Assembly (NCBI GenBank): GCA_029817715.1
Contig: JARUPY010000154.1
Location: forward strand, 709,501-773,500
Origin: Melastoma dodecandrum
Lineage: Eukaryota > Streptophyta > Magnoliopsida > Myrtales > Melastomataceae
DNA length: 64,000 nt
Direction of reading: 5' to 3'
Both the position numbers and the translations under genes were made by a program. Positions within the stretch are counted from its first letter, which is position 1. Each line of letters opens with the position of its first letter. Positions 1 through 11,466 of the stretch are shown here, piece after piece. A model generated the notes under the pieces. That model searched no databases. It was not told where the DNA came from and saw only the letters and a list, made by a program, of their open reading frames with translations.

Positions 1-513
1 AAGGTAAAGGGTCCGGCAAAAATCTCTCTATATTAACGTTTTCGGTCTCAGAAAACCATGCTCTGTTAAGTCCTCCATTAGCTGGCTGCAGCCTCCATTT
101 CAAGCGAAGATGACAAGAAACAACACCGATAAAAGGAAGAAAGAGTAACTGACCACGGCGCACGGAAAGGCTAAAGGGAGACTGAAGAAGTGTCTGATTA
201 CTCTCCAGATATCAATTAGAATGAGGGATGATGTGCTTTGGATGTCGAGTGTTCTTTGCTCCAGCAAACGAATCAAAATAGACCATTTACCTCGACGACT
301 TCTATTCCAGCAACATTCCCGACAAAGTAGCTGTGGTTACATACCACAATTCCACAGACCTTTCAAAATGACTCACAGAGAGACTGGCAAAATGTGGCGG
401 TGAAGATGACGGGCATTTCTTCAAGCCATAAGCAAAGCTGGTAGATTGTGGTAGGCACAGTAATACTGCTACTGCTACTACTAAGGAAGTAACCGAAGGA
501 AAAAGAAACGGAC
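1..513. other. 3' flank / probable 3'UTR of the securin gene
   Basis: No supported coding exon lies here. It follows the stop codon of the minus-strand securin-like gene and probably holds its 3'UTR. The short open frames are neither conserved-looking nor low in stop density. Confidence 0.4.
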
Positions 514-1432
514 TTAAACATCGATTTCTTGCTTAAGAGGAAACTCGACCTCTGCGAATTCCCAGAAGAAGTCATCGTCGTGCATCGCTGATGCATCTCG
601 TTTCAGTGGGGAACCCAGTGGAGAAGTTGGCGGGGCGGATTCCTTGACAAAGTCCGTGAGGCTTGGCTCAGGGAGTTCAACTGGATCCGGGTAGCAGCGG
701 AAGCTGTCAAAATAGACCTTCATGCGGAGACACCGCCAATGAGAAAGGCATCATTGCAAAAGAAATGTACTCCAAAACGTTTGAAATGTCAGGACAGGAT
801 ATTAGCAGTTTACCTTCAGTTTGGCCTCTTTTGACTTAAGTTGCTCGTCTTTAGCCAGGGCGGAATCTGATGAATGAGATGGACGACCTTTAGTGTCGTG
901 GAGCTAGCCACTATCTTATCAAACCGGTTAGCCAGAAGACGTTAATCAAATAGAAGGGAAGAGAAGGAAGAAGGCAATTCCGTTACCGTAACCAGGAAGG
1001 ACCAGGTCCAGATCGAAATGATTTAAGGCAGCCTCTCGTTCCTTAATGCACTTCTTGTGGTCATGCAGGAACCCCTCTTCAGCAATACTGAATTCTTCCT
1101 TAAGCTGAACTTTAACATTCTTCCTTGATGAGACCTCTGGTTTCACGGATGACTTGTTCGTGATATCCTTGAGCGCTTTGCGGCCTAATATGCCGCCGCC
1201 GCCGCCGCCAGTTCCTCCTTTCTTCAGGGCCGTCTTAGCACTCTTAGCCTTGGCATCGATGGTCGCCGCTGTTTCCCAACACGACAATGCCCCAAAACCA
1301 ATCAAATGTCCTCACATTTAAGTGAAAACCCACAAAAAGAACGAGTAAAATCTGGATATAAGAAGATTTACGCTTGACGAAGTTCTCATCCCGGATGACC
1401 AGCGGCGCTTGATTGACCCGGTTAGCCATCAT
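514..1432 (-). CDS. PANS1-like: PATRONUS-type securin (cohesion protector), 4 coding exons
   Basis: Proposed exons, in transcript order: 1372-1432, 987-1268, 814-887 and 514-717. Phases agree and give 206 residues. Seen: the N-terminal block RDENFVKRK contains a DEN motif. A basic block follows with RKALKDITNKS. Then comes the highly characteristic KEEFSIAEEGFLHDHKKCI. The acidic C-terminus ends in FFWEFAEVEFPLKQE. Known: Arabidopsis PATRONUS1/2 are plant securins that inhibit separase and protect centromeric cohesion; their D-box and DEN-box mediate APC/C-dependent destruction. The homologous length is about 190-200 residues. The basic block could supply the RxxL-type D-box. The exon 2 donor could be either of two GT sites 6 bp apart, both phase 1, which changes two residues. 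A 5'UTR intron is predicted at about 1433-1934, with the ATG lying directly at the acceptor. Confidence 0.85.
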
Positions 1433-1934
1433 CTGTTTCGATCAATGTTCCCAAAACGCAAACTGCAGAAAAACCGTGCAATAGTAGCCACCAGAACAAA
1501 CATTAACCAAAACGAATCCAACCGTCCTCCATCAGATCAGAAAAAGAAGAAGAAGCAAACACAAGATCTGAACAGGGAACCTTTCGACCCAACGAGTAAT
1601 CTCTCTCTCTTGATCACAGTAGTAAATATCGCATCACTAACACGGAAGCTAATGGATTTCATCTCCCTTCTCTCCTTAAGGATCACACAATGCCATTCCG
1701 ACCGTTCTTTCTCACACAAAAAAGTAATCCATTTAACGAAAATCCCTCGAATTCGCAACTCGACTAGATCGGGGACGTATCATTTCCATCCGAACAGGAC
1801 ATGACGGAGCTAAAACTCGGGTCAACAAACAAATAGGAGCAGGCAAAACCCTAGAACCCAAATCAAGTAAAGAGAGGATCGATCCCTGAACAGAAATCAA
1901 TCGAAAACCGAGAGAATGGATAGGCGGGACTCAC
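1433..1934 (-). other. predicted 5'UTR intron of the securin-like gene
   Basis: On the minus strand a strong donor (GTGAGT, reading down from 1934) and an acceptor CAG ending at 1433, directly before the ATG at 1432, bracket this stretch. It carries many stops and no conserved coding. Inference from splice consensus only. Confidence 0.55.
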
Positions 1935-2091
1935 CGCGGCTTGCTCTCAACTTAGGAAGGAAGGTTACGGATCGTAGGGGAATGGGAGAAGTTCGTAAGC
2001 AGTTGAGGGGGGAGGGAGATGATTGTTTTTTTCTTTTGAATTCAAGCAACGGGCGGTTTTCCTTTCTCTTTCTTCGAGAAATCCTCTTTTG

Positions 2092-2103
2092 TGACCGTTG
2101 GGA
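2092..2103 (-). promoter_or_regulatory. MSA (mitosis-specific activator) element near the securin gene's 5' end
   Basis: On the minus strand the bases read TCCCAACGGTCA, a full match to the MSA consensus YCYYAACGGYYA. MSA elements bind three-repeat MYB factors and drive G2/M expression in plants. The position just upstream of the predicted first noncoding exon, in the gene's own orientation, fits a cell-cycle-regulated securin. The transcription start is not known. Confidence 0.6.
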
Positions 2104-2159
2104 ATCCCTTCCCCCCTTTTCTTCTTCTTTTTTTTTTTACTTTCCTTTTCCTTTTCCAT

Positions 2160-3140
2160 ATATAAAAATACCCATATTTTTTTATAAAGCAAAATATACT
2201 TGTCCACGACTTTGGCGAAACTTTCATCCTTGTCATTATTTTTATTTTTTTTCTTTTGTGTACGTAACTTTAATTTTATTTTCATTTGTGTCCTTTTCGT
2301 AACGCCATTAGCTTTCTAGTTCGACGTGGACTAACGATATTATACGTGGATGACAAACTATACGTTTATGCCGCAATTATGTTCGAACTTTCATATATGT
2401 CATTATTTTCAATTTTTTTTTGTGTTCATAACTAATGGGGTCATACGTGGACGTGAACTAATGGGGTCATACGTGAATTATTATTTATTGATAAGATTAG
2501 ATAATAAAATTATAGTCTAATTTATAGGATTAGATAAATAATAAGATTGTCTATTTATCCTCGGCCAAATCGTCCACCCCCACCTTGAACCTTATCCTCC
2601 ACGTCCCTCCTTGTCATGGATGAGAGAAACTATTAGCAGCAACAACTATATGGCGAATAAGCAGAGAGTCGCGAAGGAATCAGATGTACCAATCAAGAGA
2701 CAGTTGCGCGGGGTCGATCCCAGGAGACTCCTAGCAGCCTCGGTGATATGACTTAGGGAGTAAATCATTTGGGAGTGGAACATCATTATGGATCCGCAGA
2801 AGAGGGCTCAACGGAGCTAGGAAAATGATACGAATACAAATAAAAATGAAGTTAAGAACACAGAAGAAAGAAATTAAAAATACTGACCCATACGAAAGTT
2901 TGGGCATAATTAGGGACACAAACATATATTTTACAAAAAATAAGTAATCCACGTATGTTCCCATTAGTCCACGTCAGACCGAGAACCCAATGGCGTTAAA
3001 AAAAAGGACGCAAAGGAAAATAAAATTGAAGTTATGGACATAAAAGAAAAAAATTGAAAATAATGACAAAGATGAAAGTTTGGCCAAAGTTGTGGATATA
3101 AAAATATATTCCGTCTTTTTATAATGATAAAAATATACAT
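2160..3140. repeat. long imperfect inverted repeat (foldback / non-autonomous element)
   Basis: The left arm (about 2160-2470) reappears reverse-complemented at about 2846-3140. Matching blocks, in order, include CTTTGGCCAAACTTTCAT-like, TTGTCATTATTTT, TAACTTCAATTTTATTTTC, TAACGCCATT and GACGTGGACTAA. By eye similarity is about 75-85%. Within the left arm, the ACTTTCAT..GTCATTATTTT block occurs twice (near 2220 and 2390), so a shorter unit was duplicated before or after inversion. No ORF of interest lies inside. A MITE, a decayed Mutator-like foldback or an inverted tandem repeat are all possible. Confidence 0.6.
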
Positions 3141-3329
3141 ACGGTACATACTTGATAACTTGTTATAAATATAGATTTTCATCTCTCTAATTGCACGATA
3201 TTTAGCTAAATCCTTGAGGTATATTGTAATATCCAAGTATATTACTTGGATTTAGGTATTGCTTGTAGTTTTGTTAATTTTGTAGGTAAATTCGAAAAAA
3301 ATGAGGACGGATGGAGTTTCACAGGGAGT

Positions 3330-3475
3330 TGGTGCAGCTGCACGAGAAATCCATTGCAGCTGCACATAAGTGTTAGATGATAGGCAGAAAGTTGGTGCAG
3401 CTGTACTGGAAAGTGTTGCGGTTGCATGGTATTGTCAGATGTATGACAAATCAGTTGGTGTAGTTGCACCAGATT
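3330..3475. repeat. short degenerate repeats of GTTGGTGCAGCTGCAC type
   Basis: The 16-base motif GTTGGTGCAGCTGCAC starts near 3333. Variants recur near 3350 (TTGCAGCTGCAC), 3391 (GTTGGTGCAGCTGTAC) and 3454 (GTTGGTGTAGTTGCAC), with degenerate spacers. The minus strand therefore shows repeated QLHQL in a spurious frame. No function is assigned. Confidence 0.5.
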
Positions 3476-3479
3476 TTAA

Positions 3480-4330
3480 TGCAGTAAAAAAATATTTTAT
3501 TTATAAGATTCTCTCTACGTTCTAGATTTCCAAGATCCTCTAGGGTTTAATCCTTGGAGGTATAAAAAGGAACGTCTTACCTTCTAGAAGGGTGTGCTAG
3601 ACACGAGAGATCACACCGGGACACACACGAAGACATTCGGCGAAGCTTCGGGCGACGCTTAGGATGTTTTTTATTTCTTCTTTAGTTTTGTGTTTGCTTA
3701 TTTCCAGCATGAACTAAATCTCTTTGCTAGGATCGTGATGAACTCGGTTGCATAGTTTCTTTCTTAGTGAATTCGTTTGAACTATTTCGTTTCGTGTTTC
3801 GTTTATTTACTTTACTTGTTCTTAATGCTTGCGTACGTGTGGTCGACGTTCGTATTGATCGCTTGTGCTTGAGTGAGCTCGAGGAAAGATCTTAAGAGAA
3901 GAAGTAATGGTGAAAGTAGCCTAGTTTGTGTCGTGAGAGCGAGCAGACTTAAGATGATGTAGAGATATATACTAAAGGCAACCAAAAGAGATCGGAACTT
4001 AACGCATCTAATTAGTTGTGAGCCTAGAGATAGGGATCGATATTTAGGTAGTTCGGCGGACGTCGAGATGTGTACGAACACGGAATTGAGATGGGGAGAT
4101 GGGATACACGGGACAGTAACGAAACAATTGAGGAATTTATAGTCCTAAGCTTTCTATCGTTGAATCATCCGCTTTGCTTTATTACTTGTTTTTCTTATTT
4201 TCGACTTGACTTTGAAAGAGTTTGCACTGGACGATAGAAGAGCTTCCTGTACCGATTCATCGTGAGAACGATGCTTTACTTACTTTGTATTACTTGACGC
4301 AACCCGTACACTTGCGAATTAGCTAACAAT
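3480..4330. mobile_element. possible LTR / LARD-type retrotransposon relic (noncoding)
   Basis: The stretch contains a TATA-like GGTATAAAAAGG near 3560, downstream TTCTAG-rich sequence, and an end with the ACCCGTACACTTGCGAA pattern (about 4300-4320) that I associate with plant LTR-derived noncoding repeats. No gag or pol frame, paired LTR or target-site duplication could be found. The assignment is a pattern-recognition guess. Confidence 0.3.
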
Positions 4331-6850
4331 ACTCTATATGAAACAAAAACAGTAATTTAGTAAGACTCAACCTATTACCGTGATACTACGGGTCTTCCTT
4401 TCCATCTACCACTAATTATGTCATGTACCGCAAAAACGAATTGAAACACGGGTAGCGCCGCTAGCTCCAACCATGTATACGTGAACAATAACCATACGAC
4501 TGAAATCGTGCTTAAAATGATTTTTTATTTGTTTTTCAAAAATACACACAAGCCATTAATAAGTTTTAATAACATATGACCCACTTCAATGGCCTTTTTG
4601 GATTGTCAATGATAGTGGTGAAGAGAATATGTCGGGGTGTGTGATATATTTTCTAGATGATTTAGGAAGAGAGAAGTCGAAGCAAAGTTGGAGGCGAAGA
4701 CTTTGGAAAGATGAAGAAGATGAGGAGGATATGGATGCAATCACCCCCTCAAAGAGGGGGGGGGGGGGGGGATCAAACATCATCGAGAGAGGGATGGTGG
4801 ATGAAATTAGGTCATGACGTTCGAAATCGAGGAAGAAGAAGAAGAAGAAGGGAAGTGGGTGGAAGAAAGTGGGACAGACACACACACTCACTTTCTCTAT
4901 TCCTCCCAAAGTGATAATAGGGAAAAAGGAGTGGAGTTTGTCTCTTCCTTTCGTTTCCATTGCTGGTGTTCAATCCCATCACGAATTAGTTGGCACATTC
5001 AAACCCTACTACTTGTTGTGGTGGTGGTGGTGGACATAGGAATGACCCAGAAACACGCGGTTTCGTCGTCGTCCGTTCAATATACTACGTTCGCTTATGT
5101 AGTGGTCTCGACCGGTTCTTCTTACGTATGTCTATCTATCGTATTCCCGATATGATTACGTACACGTTAATCTCCCGGGCAATAACCCTGAAAATCTCTC
5201 CCTACCAACTTACAGTTGCATTGATGCGCGCAGGTTTAGTTGTGTTCTCAGGAGGCGGAAGAGTCACTCGGACATTCTCCTCCCGACGGACGTCAAGCCG
5301 TTTGTTGTACACAGTAACGGAGACGACAACGACGGGCGATCTAGATCCGGGATCTTCGACCGCGGCACGTACGTAGTAGCAGCATAGGGGAAGACCAAGG
5401 CTGCGCACAGATAATGGCAAAGAACAAAATGACATCGTGATATGCTGGAGATGCGGAATTTGTCATAAGGTTTTTGCGATGTGATATTCGGACACATTGT
5501 TGGACCAAATTCTCTGCACCCTCTCTTTTATTTGAAAGCAAAATATTTAGTTGCTTGATGTATGTTTGTATTATTTAATTAGAAAATTCCAAATTCACTC
5601 GGGCGGCCGCCCACTTCACCAAACCAAAAGATAAAGTCGAAGAAAAGGAAAACCACAAATTGCATATTATTTATTTTTCTATAAAATCAGGGAAAAATAT
5701 GTGTTGCACTAACTAAGCATGTAGTCATTGCTTTTACCTAACAATGTCACACCATCCAAGGAATGATTATCATAATTTTGAGTGGGGGACAATCCATTTT
5801 CCTTTTCATGCCACAAAAACCCATCTCTCTCTCTCACACACAGGCAAAACACCTTTTCATCTGATTAAAATATCTCCACCAATCACCCAAATTAGCAAAG
5901 TTTTATTAAGTTAATTATTTATTGGGTGGGGGAAGCAATCGGATGAGATCACAACAAAAGAGGAGAAAAATAAAAACAATTCGTGATGTTTCAAGAATGT
6001 CAAAGTGAATACTAATTCTCTATCTTTAAAGATAAAAATAATATAATCTGGCAGCCCATGTACGGACGAATTATTACATGAGCGTAGCTCCTAATTTTGT
6101 CCTCTTTTTTTTTTTTTTAAATTCTTGTGGTCCGTTTGACTTTGGTGTGTCGTTACGTTTGATTCAAATTATAAGATCGACGGCCATCATTATCATCGAT
6201 TTAGTATTCATCACATTTTACTTATTTTTTTGGAAATTGTTTTTTTTTTAATATCTCGTCTTTAATTAAAAGCTCCCCCATAGTTTGACTTTCCGGGTAG
6301 AGAAAAATTTTTAGTATTTTTTTTAAAGGAATTAAATTACTACATACAAGTAGGGCTGATCTTGAGCTTACCCAAGTATTTCGACCACATTCATCCACAA
6401 CAATGTCGATGCAGCCAGCGTCCTCCTTATCCATTGATGTCTCCCGGGAACATTCTACCCGTGCCGACGCCGTGTCGGATTATAATATAGAGTTGCTTGC
6501 GGCGGCCGCGCCCTCTCGGGCTGCCATCGATGAGTCCCCTCCCGGCTACCGTGACCCATTTAATTAATGTGAAGCTCGTCGTCGTTAAGAACACAAAATT
6601 GGAGACCGAAGACCGTTTCTTTTGATAGGAAACAGGTTTGGATAATATATTTTCTTTAACGAGTTTTTAACTACGGAGAAAACTCAGTTTCTCTTACAAA
6701 GGAGGGCCCCACACACGAACAAAACCTACGACCATCTTTCACTTTCTTCCCCCATCGCGTTTTGAACCCACAGCTGGCGCTGTCTGTACGCCGATGCTTT
6801 GCTGTCATCTTCCCTCCAACGCCCTTCCCTTCTCCCTCTCCCTCTCCCTT
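4331..6850. other. intergenic, low-complexity; no gene seen
   Basis: AT-rich sequence with simple repeats: a G16 run at 4756-4771, GAA/GGA-rich stretches at 4690-4870 and a poly-T near 6103. Short frames here are low-complexity (Gly/Glu-rich) and lack homology I recognise. The final part is the upstream region of the PP2C gene. Confidence 0.5.
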
Positions 6851-7615
6851 TCCCTTTATATATAATATCAATTCCCCCCCCCCCCAATGCCTTTCCCGAA
6901 TATTGGAACTCCGCATCGATTCCCACTTCCCGACACTTGACCCACCACAGCTCCTGGTTGTCTTTTGTCTTTCTGACCGATTTCTGGGTTCCTCCCCTCA
7001 CTACTGTTCCTGGGTAAGTCCCAAGTTTCGATCTTTCCCGCTTGATGTGCAGGTGGTACCGGATCCCTTCAGGTTGGCTTGTGGGATTTGGCCATCGACT
7101 GGATTTGGGTTGGCGGACGGTTGCTTCTCGGGTCTTCTTACATGGTTTCGAGGCTATTTGTTGCTTGTCGGTTGATTCCCCCTTAGGTGAAGTAATTTGG
7201 GGGGGCCTAATTTCTGTTATTAGGTTTGGCACAAGGGCAGTTGCTTTTGTTGTTGTTGTTGTCATCTGTGGGGAAATAAGGTCTTTCTGTGAGTTTCACT
7301 GATCTGTGGTGATCGGGCGGAGTTAAGAGACTCTTTTTTGGTTGGCGAAGTGTTGCGTATTACCCCGATTGGTATACATGGAATTAGTCGTGGAAATCAG
7401 CTGTTTTTCGGGGATATTAGGGTTCCTCTTGTTTATTGTCCTCTTTTATAGATGGTTTGATTCAAGTTGTTTACTGTCGATGCAGGGGAATTGGATCTGG
7501 AATCATAATCATTGCTGATTCGAGATTGTGAGTTGGAGCAAACATTGGGTTTTTCGGTGGTGGTGGAGACGGGAGAGGGTTGTTTGACTCAGATGAGGCG
7601 TGCTTCTCGGCGTTG
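6850..7615 (+). promoter_or_regulatory. core promoter and 5'UTR with intron of the PP2C gene
   Basis: A pyrimidine-rich tract leads into a TATA-like TTTATATATAATA near 6856. A 5'UTR intron is predicted at 7014-7485, from TGG|GTAAGT to TGCAG|GGG. The intron is T/G-rich, as expected. The first in-frame ATG of the coding region is at 7616. Confidence 0.5.
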
Positions 7616-9094
7616 ATGGAATTCCTGGGTAGTTGCTTTTGGCCGAGATCGGATGCGCGAACTCAAAATGGGTCGGATGCCAGGGGTCGACGAGATGGGT
7701 TGTTATGGTACAAGGATACTGGGAAACACCTGTATGGAGATTTCTCGATGGCGGTTGTTCAGGCCAACAATTTACTAGAGGATCAATGCCAGCTCGAGTC
7801 AGGTAGCCTGAGCATGAATGAGACTGGCCCTAGTGGCACCTTTGTTGGTGTATATGACGGGCACGGTGGGCCTGAGACAGCAAGGTATATCAACGATCAC
7901 CTCTTTCAGCATCTGAAGAGTGAGTTGTTTACCTTCTCAACCTCTATTTTGTCTTCGAACCGGGTTTCTCTGGTTTGGTGCTGCTTGATTAATCGATTGT
8001 TTATGATCCTTTCTTCCAGGATTGGCGTCAGGACGAGAATCGATGTCAGCTGAGGTTATAAGAAAGGCCTTTCTGGCAACAGAAGATGGGTTTCTGTCCG
8101 TTGTTTCCAACAACTGGCCACTTAAGCCACAGATGGCGGCTGTCGGGTCTTGCTGCCTTGTTGGCTTAATTTCGGACGGGAATCTTTACGTAGCTAACCT
8201 CGGCGATTCTCGAGCCGTTCTGGGCAGAGGGGGGAAAGCAACGGGTAAAGTTATGGCCGTTCAGCTGTCATCTGAGCACAATGCTAGTATAGAGTCTGTG
8301 AGGAAGGAGCTGCGCTCCGAGCACCCTGATGACCCGCAGGTAGTAGTCTTGAAGCATAATGTTTGGCGAGTTAAGGGTATTATACAGGTAATGTCGACCT
8401 GACCAAACTCTTCTGCACACTGGGTCTGCCGGATCGATTGATGTTGCCTCTAAACCATACGGACCTTTGCATAAATTGCAGGTCTCGAGATCCATAGGGG
8501 ATGTATATTTAAAGAAGCCGGAGTTCAACAAGGAGCCGCTCTACGAGAAATTCCGTCTCCGTGAGCCGTTCAAGAAGCCGATACTGAGCTCAGACCCGTC
8601 AATTCTGGTGCACCAGTTGGAACCTCGCGATCGATTCGTCATATTCGCATCCGATGGACTATGGGAGAATCTCAGTAACCAGGAAGCAGTGGATATAGTC
8701 AACAGTCACTCTCGCCGTGTAAGTGAAACCTGTACTCTTAGTCAACCATCTTCCATCGCATTCACCTTCCATTCACAACCACTGGACCGTGTTATCGAAA
8801 CCTCTTTTTTTCCCTATTATCTAATAGGGGATCGCGAAGAGACTCGTGAAGGCCAGTTTGCAGGAAGCGGCGAGGAAGAGGGAGATGAGGTACTCAGACC
8901 TAAAGAAGATCGCAAGAGGCGTCAGGAGACATTTCCATGACGACATCACAGTGGCAGTAATATTCCTCGATTCAAGCAGCCCGGCGAACGTGGCCGCTGC
9001 CGGGTCAAGGAGATTCGGGAACGTTTCTGTGAAAGGCGGCGGGGGAGTGAACTTGCCACCGAACTCCTTGGCTCCTTTATCCATTCTTGGTTGA
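7616..9094 (+). CDS. clade D protein phosphatase 2C (PP2C.D / APD type)
   Basis: Four exons: 7616-7919, 8020-8387, 8482-8718 and 8828-9094 (391 residues, all phases consistent). PP2Cs are metal-dependent Ser/Thr phosphatases. Clade D members dephosphorylate plasma-membrane H+-ATPases and are inhibited by SAUR proteins. Seen: the Mg/Mn-binding motif [11 protein letters not shown] at the end of exon 1, [11 protein letters not shown] in exon 2, [22 protein letters not shown] across the exon 2/3 junction, [20 protein letters not shown] in exon 3, and [17 protein letters not shown] in exon 4. The N-terminus (FWPRSD, then [22 protein letters not shown]) matches the clade D signature. It most resembles Arabidopsis At4g38520/At3g51370. 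An upstream in-frame TTG at 7580 is not needed; ATG 7616 fits the family start. Confidence 0.93.
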
Positions 9095-9993
9095 AAGAAG
9101 AAGGAAAACACTTCATCCTGTAGTTTATATTGAATGTGAATACTATTTATATTATCTGTATACTCTCTTGTAAACGCATTTGGTGTATACAAAAAGAAAG
9201 TTATCGTGGCCATATTGAGTTATCACCTCTGGACAAGGATCGGCTCAATCAATCCAATCTGTGTGTAAATTAGATTCAAACTCAAACTATTTTTTTCTTG
9301 TTCCTTTTAACTGATTTGATCAGAACTCAGGCTCAAACAAATAGACTGGGAATTTCCTTGCAATTCCACTTCGTTGGTTCGTTCCCTGGCGACGGTCGGG
9401 CTCGGCGGTGGAGGTGGCGGGACGTCCCGACAGGCGGTGAAAGACCTTCCTTCCGACATGAATAGTCGTACATGTGACGAGCCGTCCCTTCCGAGGCTCC
9501 CACGTGTTATGCCCGGAGGAATCCCCTGACGAAAACAATAAGCGAACAGCCGATCGATTCCTCCCGCTGTCCTCCCGTTCCCCAGCTTCACGGATACTCT
9601 TGATTCATGGTCAGTTGTTGAAACCCATTTCCACGTGATGGCGTTTGATCGCATGCGGCGGCTCGAGTTTGCCCAGTTCGATGCGTTTTAGGGTGGTTGA
9701 AGTTCGTAAAGTCTTCAACTTTTGGGCGATGCGAGGAGAATCCCATGCTTAGATTGAATTCCCATCTGTTAATTTGATGTCGGGGATTGATTTTTGTTGT
9801 TTCTGGGTCATGGGATTGATTCTGATCTTGTAATTTATTGGGGAAAATTTGCCCGCATGTTGTCGGAATAGATTCCTTGTAGCCATTTCTGTGTTTGTGT
9901 GTGTGTGTTTCTCTGAGTCGTGATAGATTTTCATGGAGATGTGCATTGCAGAAACATAGGAACTCGGTGACTAAGCTAGTGGCTTCCTTTCAG
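9095..9993. other. PP2C 3'UTR and upstream region of the transporter pseudogene
   Basis: No coding sequence recognised. A possible 5'UTR intron acceptor (CTTTCAG directly before ATG 9994) suggests that transcription of the following locus began upstream. Confidence 0.4.
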
Positions 9994-11260
9994 ATGCCCA
10001 GGGATACGGAGGGCGTTGTTCAGTGCACAGCTTTAGGGGGAAGGGTCTTTGCAGAAACGGGAGAAACTCCGCAATGTATCGATCCTTCCCCTTGTTTTCT
10101 TGATCTTCTATGAGGTCTCCGGAGGCCCATTTGGCGTAGAGAACAGCGTTAAGGCTACGGGGCCTTTAGTAGCTCTCCTGGGTTTCCTGCTCATTCCGTT
10201 CGTGTGGAGCATCCCTGAGGCTCTGATCACCGCCGAGATGAGCACCATGTTCCCGGAAAACGGGGGATACGTGGTGTGGGTCTCGTCTGCTGTGGGACCA
10301 TATTGGGGTTTTCAGCAGGGTTGGATGAAATGGTTGAGTGGGGTAATAGACAACGCTTTGTACCCGGTTTTGTTCCTTGACTACCTTAAGGCCGGAATGC
10401 CAGCCTTGGAGGATGGTTTCTACAGGACAGCTGCTGTTCTGGTGCTGACGTTCACTTTGACTTACATGAACTACCGGGGATTGACAAAGGTTGGTTGGGT
10501 AGCTATGGTGTTAGGATTGGTTTCTCTCCTTCCATTTGTAGTCATGGGATTAGTGTCCATCCCGCAGCTTGACCCTTCGAGGTGGTTCGTCGTGGATATT
10601 GAGAACGTTGATTGGGGTCTTTTCTTGAACACCCTCTTCTGGAACCTCAATTACTGGGATTCCATCAGCACTCTAGCGGGAGAAGTTGATAACCCGAGTA
10701 GAACTTTCCCCCGATCTCTTTTCTATGCTGTCATCCTTGTCGTCTTCAGCTATTTCTTCCCTCTCTTGATCGGGACAGGGGCGACCAGTGTCCCTCTTGA
10801 TCGCGCATTGTGGTCCGATGGCTACTTTGCTGACATTGGAAGGATCCTCGGAGGAGTCTGGTTGATGAGTTGGGTCCAAGGCGCATCTGCTATATCAAAC
10901 ATGGGTATGTTTGTCGCCGAGATGAGCAGCGACTCGTTCCAACTGCTCGGCATGGCAGAACGCGGGAGCAGTTGGAATGCGGGATGCTGCCGGAGATCTT
11001 TGCCAAGAGGTCTCGTTACGGAACCCCTCTCCTCGGGATCATATTCTCAGCATCGGGTGTGGTCCTCCTCTCATGGTTGAGCTTTCAGAAGATTGTTGCA
11101 GCGGAGAATTTCTTGTACTGCTTCGGGATGATAATGGAGTTCATTGCATTCGTGAAACTAAGGGTACAGCAGCCTTCTGCTTCGAGGCCCTATAAGATCC
11201 CCATAGGAACTACCGGGGCGATCCTGATGTGCATTCCGCCGACCATAAAAGTAATACAGA
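9994..11260 (+). pseudogene. PUT-like: broken polyamine/L-amino-acid transporter (LAT/PUT family)
   Basis: Known: PUT/LAT carriers are 12-TM APC-superfamily proteins that import polyamines. Seen: [74 protein letters not shown] and [15 protein letters not shown] are all family hallmarks. Three lesions: (1) the start frame from ATG 9994 (ends CTALGG) only joins the body frame if one G of the G5 run 10036-10040 is extra; (2) a 17-bp insertion at 10967-10983 shifts the frame in the middle of [19 protein letters not shown]; (3) homology stops after CIPPT near 11250, so the last transmembrane segments (roughly 50-60 residues) are missing. The rest is well conserved, so inactivation looks recent, or partly assembly error for the homopolymer. 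It lies tail to tail with the INO80C gene. Confidence 0.75.
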
Positions 11261-11466
11261 ATCGCCATAAAAATAATTCCACTCTTGATTCTAGCCTCAG
11301 GTTCTATCCACAAGTGTGTTTCGGAAGCAATCGCCCCACAACTATCCAATCATTCACGATTTCCTACAACTAACCAGGAATGGCCAAGAACCCAAAGAGC
11401 AAAACACATTTTGTACTCGCATAATGGAGTTCAGGTTGCAATCCTGCGACCCTGGATGCGTGGAAG

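Noticed and set aside
4586..5541. Overlapping 60-130-codon frames on both strands
   Set aside because: Low-complexity Gly/Glu/Ser or simple-repeat translations with no family resemblance or splice structure.
6726..7302. 179-codon minus frame and 137-codon plus frame before PP2C
   Set aside because: They lie on the promoter, 5'UTR and 5'UTR intron of the PP2C gene and show no homology.
7580..7615. Upstream start for PP2C at TTG 7580
   Set aside because: A non-ATG codon. ATG 7616 agrees with family N-termini.
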